A DNA stretch of 64,000 nt from Allobosea sp. TND4EK4 (GCF_900156025.1 NZ_FTMO01000001.1:868001-932000), one strand, 5' to 3'; shown: positions 28,189 to 36,431, numbered from the stretch's first letter. The notes: generated by a model from the letters alone, not told the origin. Numbers and translations: made by a program.

Positions 28189-29412
28189 ATGTTCATCCTG
28201 AAGCCGCTCGCCGACCGGCGCATCGCCCTGCTCTGGGGGGCGCAGGTGCTCTCCGCGACGGGCACCGAGTTCTACATGGTGGCGGTGATCTGGATCGCCG
28301 CGGCGCTGATCGGCCGCGACGCCGGTTATGTGTCGGCGCTGCAATCGGGCGCCCTGCTCTTCGGCAGCCTGTTCGCCGGCGTGCTGACCGACCGCTGGCG
28401 GCACGGGACGACGATGGTCGGCGTCAGCCTGTTCCGGGCGGCTTTGCTCCTGCTGCTGGCGGCGGCCGGCGCCTTGGGTTTCATGAGCCTGCCGCTGCTG
28501 GCGGTGACGGCCGGGCTCGTCGCGCTCGCCACCTCCGTCAACGATCCCGCCTTGCAGGCGACGCTGCCCATGCTCACGCCGGGGGTTGCCACCCGCCACG
28601 CCGTCAACGGCCTGTTCGACGCGACGCGGCGGATGGCGCGCATCCTGGGCCCGAGCCTGATCGCGCTCGTGAACGGGATCGTCCCGATCGGCCAGTTTTT
28701 CATCATCACCGCCAGCGCCCTGCTGCTCTCGGCGCTGGGCGTGAAAGCCGCGCTTCGGGACACGCCGCTGCCGATGCCGGAGAGGAGCCGTGGCTGGCCG
28801 GCGGCGATCGACGCGGTGATCGGCGGCGCGCGCGCCGTGCGGCACCACCGGCTGATGCATTTCGGCCTCGTCGCCGTCCTGATCGGGAACCTGACCTGGG
28901 GGATGGGCCTGCTGCTCGGCATGGCCCTTCACCTGCGCGCGACGAGCGCGGAGCCTCTCACCGCCTACGGCCTGATGATGAGCGCCTATGGCGTCGGCAA
29001 TCTCGGCTGCAGCATCGTGCTGGCCGGCATCACGCCGAAGCGGCCGCTGCTCTGGATCGTGACGTCCAAGCTGACCTTCGGCCTCGGCATCCTGCTGATG
29101 CCGTTCGCGCCCAACGCGACGCTGCTGATGGCCTACGCGGCCTTCGCCGCCATCAACGGGCCGTTCGAGAACCTCGCGATGCTGCACATCATGCAGCACG
29201 ATTTTCCGCCGCAACGCATCGCGCAGGTCTACCGCCTGCAGATGTGCGCGACCTTCGGCGGCTCGCTGATCGGCTATCTCGTCGCCCCCACGCTCTTCGC
29301 CGCCTTCGGCCTCGCGCCCATGATCGCGACCCTCGGTGCCCTGACCTTTTCAACCGGGCTGATCGGTCTTGCGCTGCGACGCCGGCTGCAGACCGGGCCC
29401 GCGCCGAAATGA
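28189..29412 (+). CDS. MFS transporter
   Basis: The 407-residue inner-membrane protein has about twelve helices in two halves. The A-like loop GVLTDRWRHGTTM at about residues 63-75 separates helices 2 and 3, as in major facilitator exporters. The layout resembles MFS_3/enterobactin-exporter-like proteins. It begins 18 bases after the transglutaminase gene on the same strand and may export a product of that cluster, which is inference. A weak GGCCC/GGGCC hairpin follows but lacks a T-run. Confidence 0.82.
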   Translation: MFILKPLADRRIALLWGAQVLSATGTEFYMVAVIWIAAALIGRDAGYVSALQSGALLFGSLFAGVLTDRWRHGTTMVGVSLFRAALLLLLAAAGALGFMSLPLLAVTAGLVALATSVNDPALQATLPMLTPGVATRHAVNGLFDATRRMARILGPSLIALVNGIVPIGQFFIITASALLLSALGVKAALRDTPLPMPERSRGWPAAIDAVIGGARAVRHHRLMHFGLVAVLIGNLTWGMGLLLGMALHLRATSAEPLTAYGLMMSAYGVGNLGCSIVLAGITPKRPLLWIVTSKLTFGLGILLMPFAPNATLLMAYAAFAAINGPFENLAMLHIMQHDFPPQRIAQVYRLQMCATFGGSLIGYLVAPTLFAAFGLAPMIATLGALTFSTGLIGLALRRRLQTGPAPK

Positions 29413-29469
29413 CAACGGCCCCGGTCTGCACCAGGGCCGCGGGGAGAGGCTGAAAAGCCGCTGCCTGGT

Positions 29470-30915
29470 TCAGGCCAGCGTGTAGGCCGTCTTCACCGTG
29501 GTGTAGAACTCCTTGGCATAGGCGCCCTGCTCGCGCGGGCCGTAGCTCGACCCCTTCCGGCCACCGAAGGGCACATGATAGTCGACGCCCGCCGTCGGCA
29601 GGTTGACCATCACCATGCCGGCTTCGCTGTTGCGCTTGAAGTGCGTGGCGTATTTCAGCGAGGTCGTGCAGATGCCGGAGGAGAGGCCGAACTCGGTGTC
29701 GTTGGCGACAGCGAGCGCCTCGTCGTAATCCTTGACGCGGACGATGTTGGCGACCGGGCCGAAGACCTCCTCGCGCGAGATGCGCATGGCGTTGGTGGTC
29801 TCGGTGAAGAGCGCCGGCTGGAGGTAGAAGCCGGGGGTGTCGCGCTTCAGGAGCTCGCCGCCGAAGGCCAGCTTTCCGCCCTCGTCCTTGGCGATCTGGA
29901 TGTATTTCAGATCCTGGTCGAGCTGGTTCTGGTCGACGACCGGGCCGATATGGGTGCCGGCCTTGAGCGCGTCATCGACGACGACGCCCTTCAGGCGCTC
30001 GATGCAGGCCTCGACGAATTTGTCATGGATGCCAGCCTGGACGATCAGGCGCGAGGACGCCGTGCAGCGCTGCCCGGTGGAGAAGAAGGCGCCGTTCACG
30101 GCAACCTCGACGGCGGTCTTCAGATCGGCGTCGTCGAGCACGACGAGCGGGTTCTTGCCGCCCATCTCGAGCTGCACCTTCTTCATCGGGTTCGAGGCGA
30201 TGCAGGCGGCGGCGACCTTCCGGCCGGTCGCGACAGAGCCGGTGAAGGAGATCGCAGTGACGTCCTTGTGCTCCAGCAGCGCCTGGCCGACGACCGAGCC
30301 ACGGCCCATGACGAGGTTCAGCACGCCCTTGGGCAGGCCGGCGCGCTGGATGATGTCGACCAGCGCCCAGGCCGAGCCGGGCACGAGATCGGCCGGCTTG
30401 ATCACGACGCAGTTGCCCCAGGCAAGCGCCGGGGCGATCTTCCAGGCCGGGATCGCGATCGGGAAGTTCCACGGGGTGATCATGCCGACGATGCCGATCG
30501 GCTCGCGGGTGATCTCGACGCCGACGCCGGGGCGTACCGAGGGGACCATCTCGCCGCCGAGACGCAGGCATTCGCCGGCGAAGAAGGCGAAGACCTGGCC
30601 GGCGCGCCCCGCCTCGCCGATACCCTCGGCCAGCGTCTTGCCCTCCTCACGGGAGAGCAGCTTGCCGAGTTCTTCCTTGCGGGCCAGGATCTCGTCGGAG
30701 GCCTTCTTCAGGATATCGTAGCGCTCCTGCGGCGTGGACCGGCTCCAGCCGGGAAAGGCGGCCTTGGCAGCGGCCACCGCGGCATTCAGATCCTCGACCG
30801 TGCCCTGCGCATACTCGCCGACGACGTCATTGGTGTCGGACGGGTTGATGTTGCGGGACGCATTTGCGCCGCCTGCCCATTCGCCGGCGATGAGGTTCTT
30901 GAAGGGCGCGTTCAT
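29470..30915 (-). CDS. Aldehyde dehydrogenase, probable 2-oxoglutarate semialdehyde type
   Basis: The 481-residue NAD(P)-dependent dehydrogenase has the general-base Glu in LEMGGKNP near residue 254 and the nucleophile Cys in FSTGQRCTASSR near 288. FTGSVATGRK lies in the cofactor fold. The sequence looks closest to the alpha-ketoglutaric semialdehyde dehydrogenase/YcbD group of sugar-acid catabolism, though succinate-semialdehyde or other aldehydes are possible. No sugar-acid dehydratase lies next to it. ATG 30915 has GGGAGAGA five bases upstream. Confidence 0.85.
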   Translation of the reverse strand: MNAPFKNLIAGEWAGGANASRNINPSDTNDVVGEYAQGTVEDLNAAVAAAKAAFPGWSRSTPQERYDILKKASDEILARKEELGKLLSREEGKTLAEGIGEAGRAGQVFAFFAGECLRLGGEMVPSVRPGVGVEITREPIGIVGMITPWNFPIAIPAWKIAPALAWGNCVVIKPADLVPGSAWALVDIIQRAGLPKGVLNLVMGRGSVVGQALLEHKDVTAISFTGSVATGRKVAAACIASNPMKKVQLEMGGKNPLVVLDDADLKTAVEVAVNGAFFSTGQRCTASSRLIVQAGIHDKFVEACIERLKGVVVDDALKAGTHIGPVVDQNQLDQDLKYIQIAKDEGGKLAFGGELLKRDTPGFYLQPALFTETTNAMRISREEVFGPVANIVRVKDYDEALAVANDTEFGLSSGICTTSLKYATHFKRNSEAGMVMVNLPTAGVDYHVPFGGRKGSSYGPREQGAYAKEFYTTVKTAYTLA

Positions 30916-31044
30916 CGGTTTCTCTCCCAGGCAACTGATGGCGCCGTTGTTAGCGGTTTTACGCCGCCCTGGCCATTGTCGGGAAGGGACGCGGCGTCCC
31001 GCTCGTCGCAGGACGCCGGCTTCTCATCGCGGCTTGTCCCGCCG

Positions 31045-31197
31045 TCACTTCTTCTCGATCGAAAGGCCCTTGTTGCCCACGGAGATTTCGACACCTTCGG
31101 GCTTCTTGCGCTCCTGATAGAGCGAGTACCCGGTGACCGCGAGGGCCGCGACGAGAACCACGACGAGAAGAACGAGCAGATTGCGGGATGCGGGCAT
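31045..31197 (-). CDS. Small single-span membrane protein (50 residues)
   Basis: A short frame encodes MPASRNLLVLLVVVLVAALA, then a polar tail ending GLSIEKK. Residues 7-22 form one membrane helix with a short basic N-terminus. The cytoplasmic or periplasmic tail contains YQERKKPEGVEISVGNKG. AAGGA lies six bases before the ATG, and codon choice is G/C-ending throughout. A stress-type promoter (GGAAC-N16-GGTT) sits about 45 bases upstream. I do not recognise the family; the strong ribosome site makes it a likely real gene. Confidence 0.65.
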   Translation of the reverse strand: MPASRNLLVLLVVVLVAALAVTGYSLYQERKKPEGVEISVGNKGLSIEKK

Positions 31198-31241
31198 GGG
31201 TGATCCTTGACCAGGGCGGCATGATGCCGGGGCGGGTCGCT

Positions 31242-31266
31242 AACCCCGATCGAACGGGAAAGTTCC
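31242..31266 (-). promoter_or_regulatory. Possible EcfG-type promoter of the small membrane protein
   Basis: On the minus strand GGAAC (31266-31262) is followed after 16 bases by GGTT (31245-31242). EcfG general-stress promoters have GGAAC, 16-17 bases, then CGTT; the first base of the -10 differs here. The predicted transcript would have a leader of about 37 bases. Confidence 0.35.
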
Positions 31267-31350
31267 GCGTGCGGAGCGCGTCCCCATGCCGCTGCCGACA
31301 TTTCGCCAGGGTCCGGGCTGTGCCATCATGCCATGAGCAGGAGCTCGCCC

Positions 31351-31839
31351 ATGCCGGACACCGAACTGCAGGAACGCATCTGGACGGCGCTCGCGGCGCA
31401 TCCGGTCTCGATGGTCTCGCTGGCGACTTCCGAGGGCGTGAGGACACGGCCGATGTCCGGCCAGATCGACCGCGACCGGCACCGCCTGCTGTTCATCTCC
31501 CACCGGCATACCGGCATCATCGGGGAGGCCTTGCGCTCGCCCTCGGTCTCGGTGGCCATCAGCCAGGAGGACCGCAACTTCTACGCGGCGGTCACCTGCG
31601 CGGCGTCGGAGGTCGTCGACCGGGACCTGCTGCGGGAGATCTGGACGCCGCTGGCCGATGCCTGGTTCCCGAACGGCGCCGACGATCCGGACGCCACGAT
31701 CCTGGCATTGACGCCGGTCACGGCCGAGATCTGGGACGGCCCGTCGAGCAGCGTCCTCGTTGCGTTCAAGCTGGCGACCGCCCGCATTCTCGGACGATCA
31801 CCGACGCTCGGCGTCAACGCCACCATCGATATGCGCTGA
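31351..31839 (+). CDS. Pyridoxamine 5'-phosphate oxidase-like (general stress protein 26-like) protein
   Basis: The 162-residue split-barrel flavin-binding protein has the core VSMVSLATSEGVRTRPMSGQ, LLFISHRHTGI and SVSVAISQED. It ends in the ITLSP-like TPVTAEIWDGPSS region found in general stress protein 26-type proteins. These bind FMN or a related flavin and have no firm reaction assigned. The start at 31351 is preferred over 31333 because AGGAG lies seven bases upstream of it. It stands alone, divergent from the small membrane protein. Confidence 0.78.
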   Translation: MPDTELQERIWTALAAHPVSMVSLATSEGVRTRPMSGQIDRDRHRLLFISHRHTGIIGEALRSPSVSVAISQEDRNFYAAVTCAASEVVDRDLLREIWTPLADAWFPNGADDPDATILALTPVTAEIWDGPSSSVLVAFKLATARILGRSPTLGVNATIDMR

Positions 31840-31849
31840 GGCGCCGGCT

Positions 31850-32569
31850 TCAGGCCGGCTCCGAGGAGGCCGCCCAGCGCCCGATCCAGGCGGTCACCAG
31901 GCTCGCCCAGGCGACGCCGAGCAGCCAGCCGCCGAGAACGTCGGTCGGCCAGTGCACGCCGAGATAGAGCCGGCTCAGCCCGATCAGCACGATCATCACC
32001 CAGGCCAGGACCAGGCAGAGCCGGGCGATGTCGGCGCGCTTCGAGGACAGGCCGATGAAGCCGGCGATGCTGAGCATCGTCACGGTCGAAAGAAAGGCAT
32101 GGCCGCTCGGGAAGCTCGCCGTGAAGGTCAGGGCCTCGTGGGTGACGATGTCGGGCCGGTCGCGGCCGATCGCGATTTTGAGACCGTTGCTGACGACGAG
32201 CGCGGACAGCACACTGATGACGAGGCCGATCGCGAGCGGCCGGTGCCCGCACAGCCACAGGGCCAGCGCGGCGGCCGTGGTCATGAAGAACAAGCCGACG
32301 AAGCTGCCGAGCGCAGTCATGTCCCGCACGGCCTCCTGCAGCCACGCAGGTCCCAACGGCGTCGTCGGATCGCCCGGCTCGCGCAACAGCAGGATCAGCG
32401 TGCGATCGAAGCCGAAATGGTGCCCAGTCGAGATCACCGCCGCCAGAGCGAGAAAGGCGAGCGCAGCCAGGATCGGCAAAGCCAGATGGGGCTGCAGCAG
32501 CGACGGCGCGCGGCTCGCCAGCGACGGCCTCGGGCCGGGCATGTCATGGGAGGTGGAGGCAGGTTTCAT
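31850..32569 (-). CDS. PAP2 superfamily phosphatase
   Basis: The 239-residue multipass membrane phosphatase keeps all three catalytic motifs. Motif 1 is KIAIGRDRP (Lys131, Arg138), motif 2 PSGH (Ser155-His157), and motif 3 SRLYLGVHWPTD (Arg200, His206, Asp210). It should dephosphorylate lipid phosphates such as phosphatidate or undecaprenyl diphosphate at the membrane. It lies 29 bases after the diacylglycerol kinase-like gene, and the pair could cycle a lipid phosphate. The frame is open upstream, but ATG 32569 gives the family N-terminus. Confidence 0.88.
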   Translation of the reverse strand: MKPASTSHDMPGPRPSLASRAPSLLQPHLALPILAALAFLALAAVISTGHHFGFDRTLILLLREPGDPTTPLGPAWLQEAVRDMTALGSFVGLFFMTTAAALALWLCGHRPLAIGLVISVLSALVVSNGLKIAIGRDRPDIVTHEALTFTASFPSGHAFLSTVTMLSIAGFIGLSSKRADIARLCLVLAWVMIVLIGLSRLYLGVHWPTDVLGGWLLGVAWASLVTAWIGRWAASSEPA

Positions 32570-32598
32570 CGGCAGCTCTTGGCGCTCTCGACTGACGC

Positions 32599-33498
32599 TC
32601 AAGGTTTCTTGGCGCGGGCGGCGATCACATGGAGCGCGCGCGGCAGCAGGCTGTAGCTCTGCAAGCCGCCGCGACGCTCGACTTCGCCGTCGAATGTAAC
32701 ATGCCCGCGCCGCTTGTCGCGCCGCCTCAATGTCACGGCGTCGCCGGTGAAGGAGACGAGATGCTCCGAATTGCGCCAACTGCCGGAAACGATCGACAGC
32801 GCCGCCTTGCTGCGCGAATAGAGCCCGCCGGCATTGAGGACATGGACCTCGAAGATGCCGCCATCGAGCGCCTCGCGCCGCCATTCGGCACCGTCGAAGC
32901 GGTTGACGGTGACCAGCACGGCATCGGCCTCGACGCTGACATTCTCGCCGCCGATCGCGATGTCGACGGAAACGGGCCGGGTGAACAGCACGGAGCGCGT
33001 CGCGGCGAAAGCGAAGGCCGCCGCGCGGCTGAAGGGGAAGCGGCGCCGCGCCTGCTCGCGCTCCCGCGCCATCAGACTGAAGAAGCCCATGCCCGAGAGG
33101 GAATGGAACAGCCGGTCATTGGCGCGCCCGACATCCATCCGGATGGGCTCGCCGGAGCAGAGCGCGGCGACCTGCTCCTCGAGCGTGCCGTAGAGGCCGA
33201 GGTCGCGGCCAAGCACGTTCACCGTTCCCATCGGCAGGATGCCGACCGGCCCCGGCGCCTGGATCAGGACGGGAAGAACCCGGTTGATGCTGCCGTCGCC
33301 GCCGGCGATCACGGGGATGGCTCCCTCGGCTTCGATGGCGAGCGAGAGCGCGTCGTCGATATCGCGGGGCGGGACGAGCCTGATCTCCGCATCGGAGCCG
33401 CAGGCGGCAAAGGCAGCCCGCAGCCTCTCGCGAAAAGCGACCGGGCCGGCCTCCAGGACCGTGCCGGCACGGGCATTCGCAACGATGGTGTGACGCAT
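32599..33498 (-). CDS. Diacylglycerol kinase family lipid kinase
   Basis: The 299-residue soluble kinase has the DAGK catalytic motif AGGDGSINRVL near residue 66 and ILPMGTVNVLGRDLG near 87, with a C-terminal beta domain (HVTFDGEVERRGG). It would phosphorylate diacylglycerol or a related lipid using ATP. The middle gene of a three-gene minus-strand operon: a transglutaminase-like gene ends 34 bases before it and PAP2 begins 29 bases after. Standard DagK folds use GTxND; here it is GTVNV, a small departure. Confidence 0.85.
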   Translation of the reverse strand: MRHTIVANARAGTVLEAGPVAFRERLRAAFAACGSDAEIRLVPPRDIDDALSLAIEAEGAIPVIAGGDGSINRVLPVLIQAPGPVGILPMGTVNVLGRDLGLYGTLEEQVAALCSGEPIRMDVGRANDRLFHSLSGMGFFSLMAREREQARRRFPFSRAAAFAFAATRSVLFTRPVSVDIAIGGENVSVEADAVLVTVNRFDGAEWRREALDGGIFEVHVLNAGGLYSRSKAALSIVSGSWRNSEHLVSFTGDAVTLRRRDKRRGHVTFDGEVERRGGLQSYSLLPRALHVIAARAKKP

Positions 33499-33532
33499 GA
33501 AGGGCCTGGATCCGGACCGGAGCGTCCTGATG

Positions 33533-34417
33533 TCACATCGCCGGGCGGGCGTCGAGCTGCCTGAAATGCCGCGGCATGAGGCGCATCGGCTCTTCCTCCA
33601 GCTCCTCGGTGATCACTTCGAAATGCTGCAGCGTATGCGGCCCGAAGGAGCTGATCATCGCCGTGTCGGCGGCATCGCGCCCGCGGCAGATGACGATGCG
33701 GCCGATCCGGGGCTCGTTGTGGCGGGCGTCGAAGGTGTGCCAGCGGCCGCCGAGATAAACCTCGAACCAGGCGTTGAAATCCATCGGAGCGGGATTGGGA
33801 GCCACGCCGATGTCGCCGAGATAGCCGTTGCAGTAGCGCGCCGGGATATTCATCGCCCGGCACAGCGCAACGGCCAGATGAGCGAAGTCGCGGCAGACAC
33901 CGACGCGCTCCTCGAACGCCTCCGCCGCGGTGCGGGTCGAGCGGGCGAAGTGGTAGCCGAAGGTGAGGTGGTTGTGGACGAAGTCGACGATCGCCTGCAC
34001 GCGCGCCCAGCCGGGCACGGTGTTGCCGAACAGGCTCCAGGCCTGGGCGCCGAGCTTGTCGGTCTCGCAATAGCGGCTGCCGAGCAGGAAGGGCAGCACG
34101 TCGTCCGGCAAGCGCGAGGGCGGGACCTCGCGCGCATCGGGGCTGATCCGGTCCGGCTCGCCGGAATCGAAGATGACCCCTTCGGATTCGAGACGCATGC
34201 CGCCGGCCGGAGCCACGATGCGGCGACAGATATTGCCGTAGGCATCGAGATGCTGGCTCATCGGAAGCTCGTTGAGCGGGTCGGTCAAGGACGTCGCCCG
34301 CATCTCGTCCGGCGTCGTCAGATCATGGCGCCGGGAAGGATGAACGTCGAGCAGGGTCACCAGGGGAAGATCCTGTGCGCACACCAGTTCAATCCGATAC
34401 CCGTAGCGGATCCGCAT
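33533..34417 (-). CDS. Transglutaminase-like protein with altered triad
   Basis: The 294-residue protein has the transglutaminase core: Cys175 in RVGVCRDFAH and Asp230 in HTFDARHN. The position of the catalytic His is Asn215 (MDFNAWFEVYLGGRW). The other two transglutaminases in this window keep the His, so this is a real difference. It may be inactive, use another residue, or have changed chemistry; related proteins may also lack the His. It opens an operon with DagK and PAP2. Unlike the 21283-28170 genes it has no ATP-grasp partner. Confidence 0.8.
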   Translation of the reverse strand: MRIRYGYRIELVCAQDLPLVTLLDVHPSRRHDLTTPDEMRATSLTDPLNELPMSQHLDAYGNICRRIVAPAGGMRLESEGVIFDSGEPDRISPDAREVPPSRLPDDVLPFLLGSRYCETDKLGAQAWSLFGNTVPGWARVQAIVDFVHNHLTFGYHFARSTRTAAEAFEERVGVCRDFAHLAVALCRAMNIPARYCNGYLGDIGVAPNPAPMDFNAWFEVYLGGRWHTFDARHNEPRIGRIVICRGRDAADTAMISSFGPHTLQHFEVITEELEEEPMRLMPRHFRQLDARPAM

Positions 34418-34530
34418 GTTTGACTCCTGCGAGGTGGAAAAGGCGCCGCCAAGGCCTGCAACATGCGGCCCGGCTCCGTTTTCTTTGTCCTCAGACGCGG
34501 CAGGCCCGCTTCGGGTTCCCTTCGGTCAAC

Positions 34531-34588
34531 AAAAAAGACCGCCTGAGCGGCCTCTGAAACGGAAGATGCGGGCCTTTCGGCCCGCATC
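34531..34588 (-). terminator. Tandem hairpins ending the PRC-barrel gene
   Basis: A perfect ten-base stem with a four-base loop (34565-34588) comes first on the minus strand. A six-base GC-rich stem (34537-34552, one G-T pair) follows, leading into six T residues (34536-34531). The second is a canonical intrinsic terminator for the minus-strand PRC-barrel gene, insulating the transglutaminase operon. Confidence 0.8.
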
Positions 34589-34649
34589 CCGCCGCCACGA
34601 CGGTTCGGCTGGGGGGATAGCAACCGCCGCGACCTGCCACTGGCAGCCG

Positions 34650-35027
34650 CTACATCATCCAGTAGGGCATCGTGCCGTAGTAGTCGTGGACACGCTTCCC
34701 GTAAGCCTTGTCCTCCCAATCGGGCTCACCCTCGCTGTCATACATCGGAGCGGCCTCGAGCTTTTCCTTGGTCAGCGGCACCACGTAACCGCCGCGCTGG
34801 GGGTCGTAGTCGAGCACGCTCCACGGGATGGGGTGGTATTTCTCGCCGAGCCCGAGGAAACCGCCGAAGGACATGATGGCGTAGGCCACCTTGCCGGTCT
34901 GCTTGTCGAGCATCACGTCGTAAATCTCGCCCAGGTGATCCCCGGCGCTGTTGTAGACGTCGGTCCCGGCAACGCGGGCTCCCGCGATAAGCGGATTGCC
35001 GCTGGTCGTCACATTGGCCATCGTCAT
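34650..35027 (-). CDS. PRC-barrel domain protein
   Basis: The 125-residue protein has one PRC-barrel (residues about 12-85: GARVAGTDVYNSAGDHLGEIYDV, split by GKVAYAIMSFGGFLGLGEK) and a short acidic/aromatic tail (WEDKAYGKRVHDYYG). Such small PRC-barrel proteins are common in the general stress regulon of Rhizobiales. An EcfG-type promoter lies about 80 bases upstream, fitting that. Its molecular role is not known. Confidence 0.85.
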   Translation of the reverse strand: MTMANVTTSGNPLIAGARVAGTDVYNSAGDHLGEIYDVMLDKQTGKVAYAIMSFGGFLGLGEKYHPIPWSVLDYDPQRGGYVVPLTKEKLEAAPMYDSEGEPDWEDKAYGKRVHDYYGTMPYWMM

Positions 35028-35105
35028 GTCGCTATGTCTCCGCTTGGAGCGAGGTGCCGGCGACCGAGGGTCGAAGCGGCACTCGCCGTGGAAATCTCCC
35101 TACCC

Positions 35106-35130
35106 AACGTGCTCTTCCAGCGAAGGTTCC
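35106..35130 (-). promoter_or_regulatory. EcfG-type promoter of the PRC-barrel gene
   Basis: On the minus strand GGAAC (35130-35126) is followed after exactly 16 bases by CGTT (35109-35106), the consensus of the alphaproteobacterial general stress sigma factor EcfG. The predicted leader to the ATG at 35027 is about 70 bases. Confidence 0.62.
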
Positions 35131-35283
35131 CGGCTTCACAGCGTTTCTGGCGCCGAACCGGATGGCTCCTGAACGCCGCGAGCGGAGCCCGCGCGCCTCC
35201 GCCCACGGCCGCCCTCGATGTCCTTGTTGACCCTGGCGTGAACGACAGCCTCAGCAGAGGTTCACCCAAGGTGAGTCAGACAG

Positions 35284-35308
35284 GGAACCTTGGGCGCCGC
35301 GGATCGTT
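35284..35308 (+). promoter_or_regulatory. EcfG-type promoter of the glycine-zipper lipoprotein
   Basis: GGAAC at 35284-35288 and CGTT at 35305-35308 are spaced by 16 bases, an exact EcfG match. The transcript would start near 35315, about 43 bases before the ATG at 35358. Confidence 0.65.
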
Positions 35309-35357
35309 GTGGCGTCGAGCGATACACGTCCCAACGATCCGAGGAGGAACCTCACCC

Positions 35358-35618
35358 ATGAAGAAGCTCATGCTCATCGTCGCCTGTGGCGCGGCCATCG
35401 GTGCCTGCACCCCGCGCGAACAGAATGCCGGCACGGGCGCTCTGGTCGGAGCAGGTGCGGGCGCGATCATCGGTGGCGCGGCGACGGGTCGTGCGGGCGG
35501 GGCGTTGGCCGGCGCGGCGATCGGCGGCGCCAGCGGCGCGCTCATCGGCGGCGCGGCGACGCCGCAGTACTGCTATGGCCGCGACGAATACGGCCGCCGG
35601 ATCACCTATTCCTGCTGA
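35358..35618 (+). CDS. Glycine-zipper lipoprotein
   Basis: The 86-residue protein has a lipoprotein signal (hydrophobic residues 4-16, lipobox IGAC with Cys17). A glycine-zipper segment (GALVGAGAGAIIGGAATG and GALAGAAIGGASGALIGGA) spans residues about 27-68 and could form two membrane-spanning or packing helices. It ends in YCYGRDEYGRRITYSC with two Cys. It resembles OsmB/YMGG-type envelope stress proteins. GAGGAGG lies about ten bases before the ATG. A stress promoter and an intrinsic terminator bracket it as a single transcription unit. Confidence 0.82.
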   Translation: MKKLMLIVACGAAIGACTPREQNAGTGALVGAGAGAIIGGAATGRAGGALAGAAIGGASGALIGGAATPQYCYGRDEYGRRITYSC

Positions 35619-35640
35619 CCGAATCCGGTTCGAAGCCATC

Positions 35641-35669
35641 GGCCCGCCAGCGATGGCGGGCCTTTTTTT
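35641..35669 (+). terminator. Intrinsic terminator after the lipoprotein gene
   Basis: A perfect nine-base stem (GGCCCGCCA at 35641-35649 with its complement at 35654-35662) with a GCGA loop is followed by seven T residues. It ends the glycine-zipper gene just before the convergent hutC stop. Confidence 0.9.
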
Positions 35670-35673
35670 GCGC

Positions 35674-36423
35674 TCAGGCCGGGCCATACGGGCCGAAGCG
35701 GCCGACGAAACGGTGACGCGGCCCGGGATACAGCAATCGCACCGCCGTGACGGGCCGGTCCTGGTTCCAGGTGCGGCGCTCGACGAGAAGGCAGGGCTCG
35801 GTCTCGGCGATCTCCAGCAGCCCGGCCTCCTGGACCGAGGCGCCAACCGCGCTGATCGCATGCTCCGCCTGCGACCACAGGCTGTTTTGCAGCAGCCAAT
35901 CGCCCGGCGGCACCTCGGCGAAAAACTCGCCGGCAGCCGCGGCAACAGCTGCGAGGTGGATGATGCGCTCCTCCAGCACATGCGGGCGCCCGTCCCCGCG
36001 ATGCAGCACCAGGAGGTGGACGATCCTGTCGGACCGCTTCAGGCCGAAGCGCTCGGCCACCTCCGGCGAGACCTTCCCCACCTCGCGCGCCAGGATCTCA
36101 TAGGCGTAGTCCTGGCCGAGCCGCTCGATCTCCTCCGGGATCGAGAGGATGTCGAACATCGCGTGGCTGGCCGGCGGGCTGGCCACCACCGTCCCGGAGC
36201 GGCGACGGCGGGTGATCAGCCCCTCGCGCGCGAGCTGGACCAGCGCCCGGTGCACCGTCATCCGCGAGGTGCCAAGCTGCTCCATCAGCGCATGTTCGGG
36301 CGGCACCGGCGTCCCCGGCGGCCAGGCCCCACCGACGACGAGATCGCGGATCGCCCGCCGGATCTGGTCGTAGACCGGCCCGGCCCCGTCGAGTTTCAGC
36401 GTATCGGACTGCGTCTCTGCCAT
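35674..36423 (-). CDS. hutC: HutC-type GntR repressor of histidine utilisation
   Basis: The 249-residue regulator has an N-terminal GntR winged helix (PVYDQIRRAIRDLVVGG, then LGTSRMTVHRALVQLAREG) and a UTRA ligand domain of the HutC group, which typically senses urocanate. It follows hutF: the hutF stop TAG lies inside the ribosome site region (TAGGA) of hutC, so they are coupled. The hutF-hutC transcript starts at a promoter with two operators, so HutC is likely autoregulated. Confidence 0.88.
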   Translation of the reverse strand: MAETQSDTLKLDGAGPVYDQIRRAIRDLVVGGAWPPGTPVPPEHALMEQLGTSRMTVHRALVQLAREGLITRRRRSGTVVASPPASHAMFDILSIPEEIERLGQDYAYEILAREVGKVSPEVAERFGLKRSDRIVHLLVLHRGDGRPHVLEERIIHLAAVAAAAGEFFAEVPPGDWLLQNSLWSQAEHAISAVGASVQEAGLLEIAETEPCLLVERRTWNQDRPVTAVRLLYPGPRHRFVGRFGPYGPA

Positions 36424-36431
36424 GGCTTGTC

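Larger units (their letters stand above)
35028..35357. other. Intergenic region holding two divergent stress promoters
   Basis: These 330 bases separate the divergent PRC-barrel and glycine-zipper genes. They hold one EcfG-type promoter for each direction (35106-35130 leftward, 35284-35308 rightward). I see no supported gene in the remainder; an 81-codon minus-strand frame across it has no family match or ribosome site. Confidence 0.6.

Noticed and set aside
27241-29214. 657-residue minus-strand frame opposite the transglutaminase and MFS genes
   Set aside because: Spans two real genes on the other strand and has antisense composition.
29575-31203. 542-residue plus-strand frame opposite the aldehyde dehydrogenase
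   Set aside because: Antisense of a conserved enzyme; no domain.
34494-34519. Possible EcfG promoter for the transglutaminase/DagK/PAP2 operon
   Set aside because: Minus-strand GGAAC followed after 17 bases by CGTC, so the -10 is imperfect, and it sits beside a terminator. Too weak to list.
35024-35269. 81-residue minus-strand frame upstream of the PRC-barrel gene
   Set aside because: Overlaps the EcfG promoter, no ribosome site, no family.
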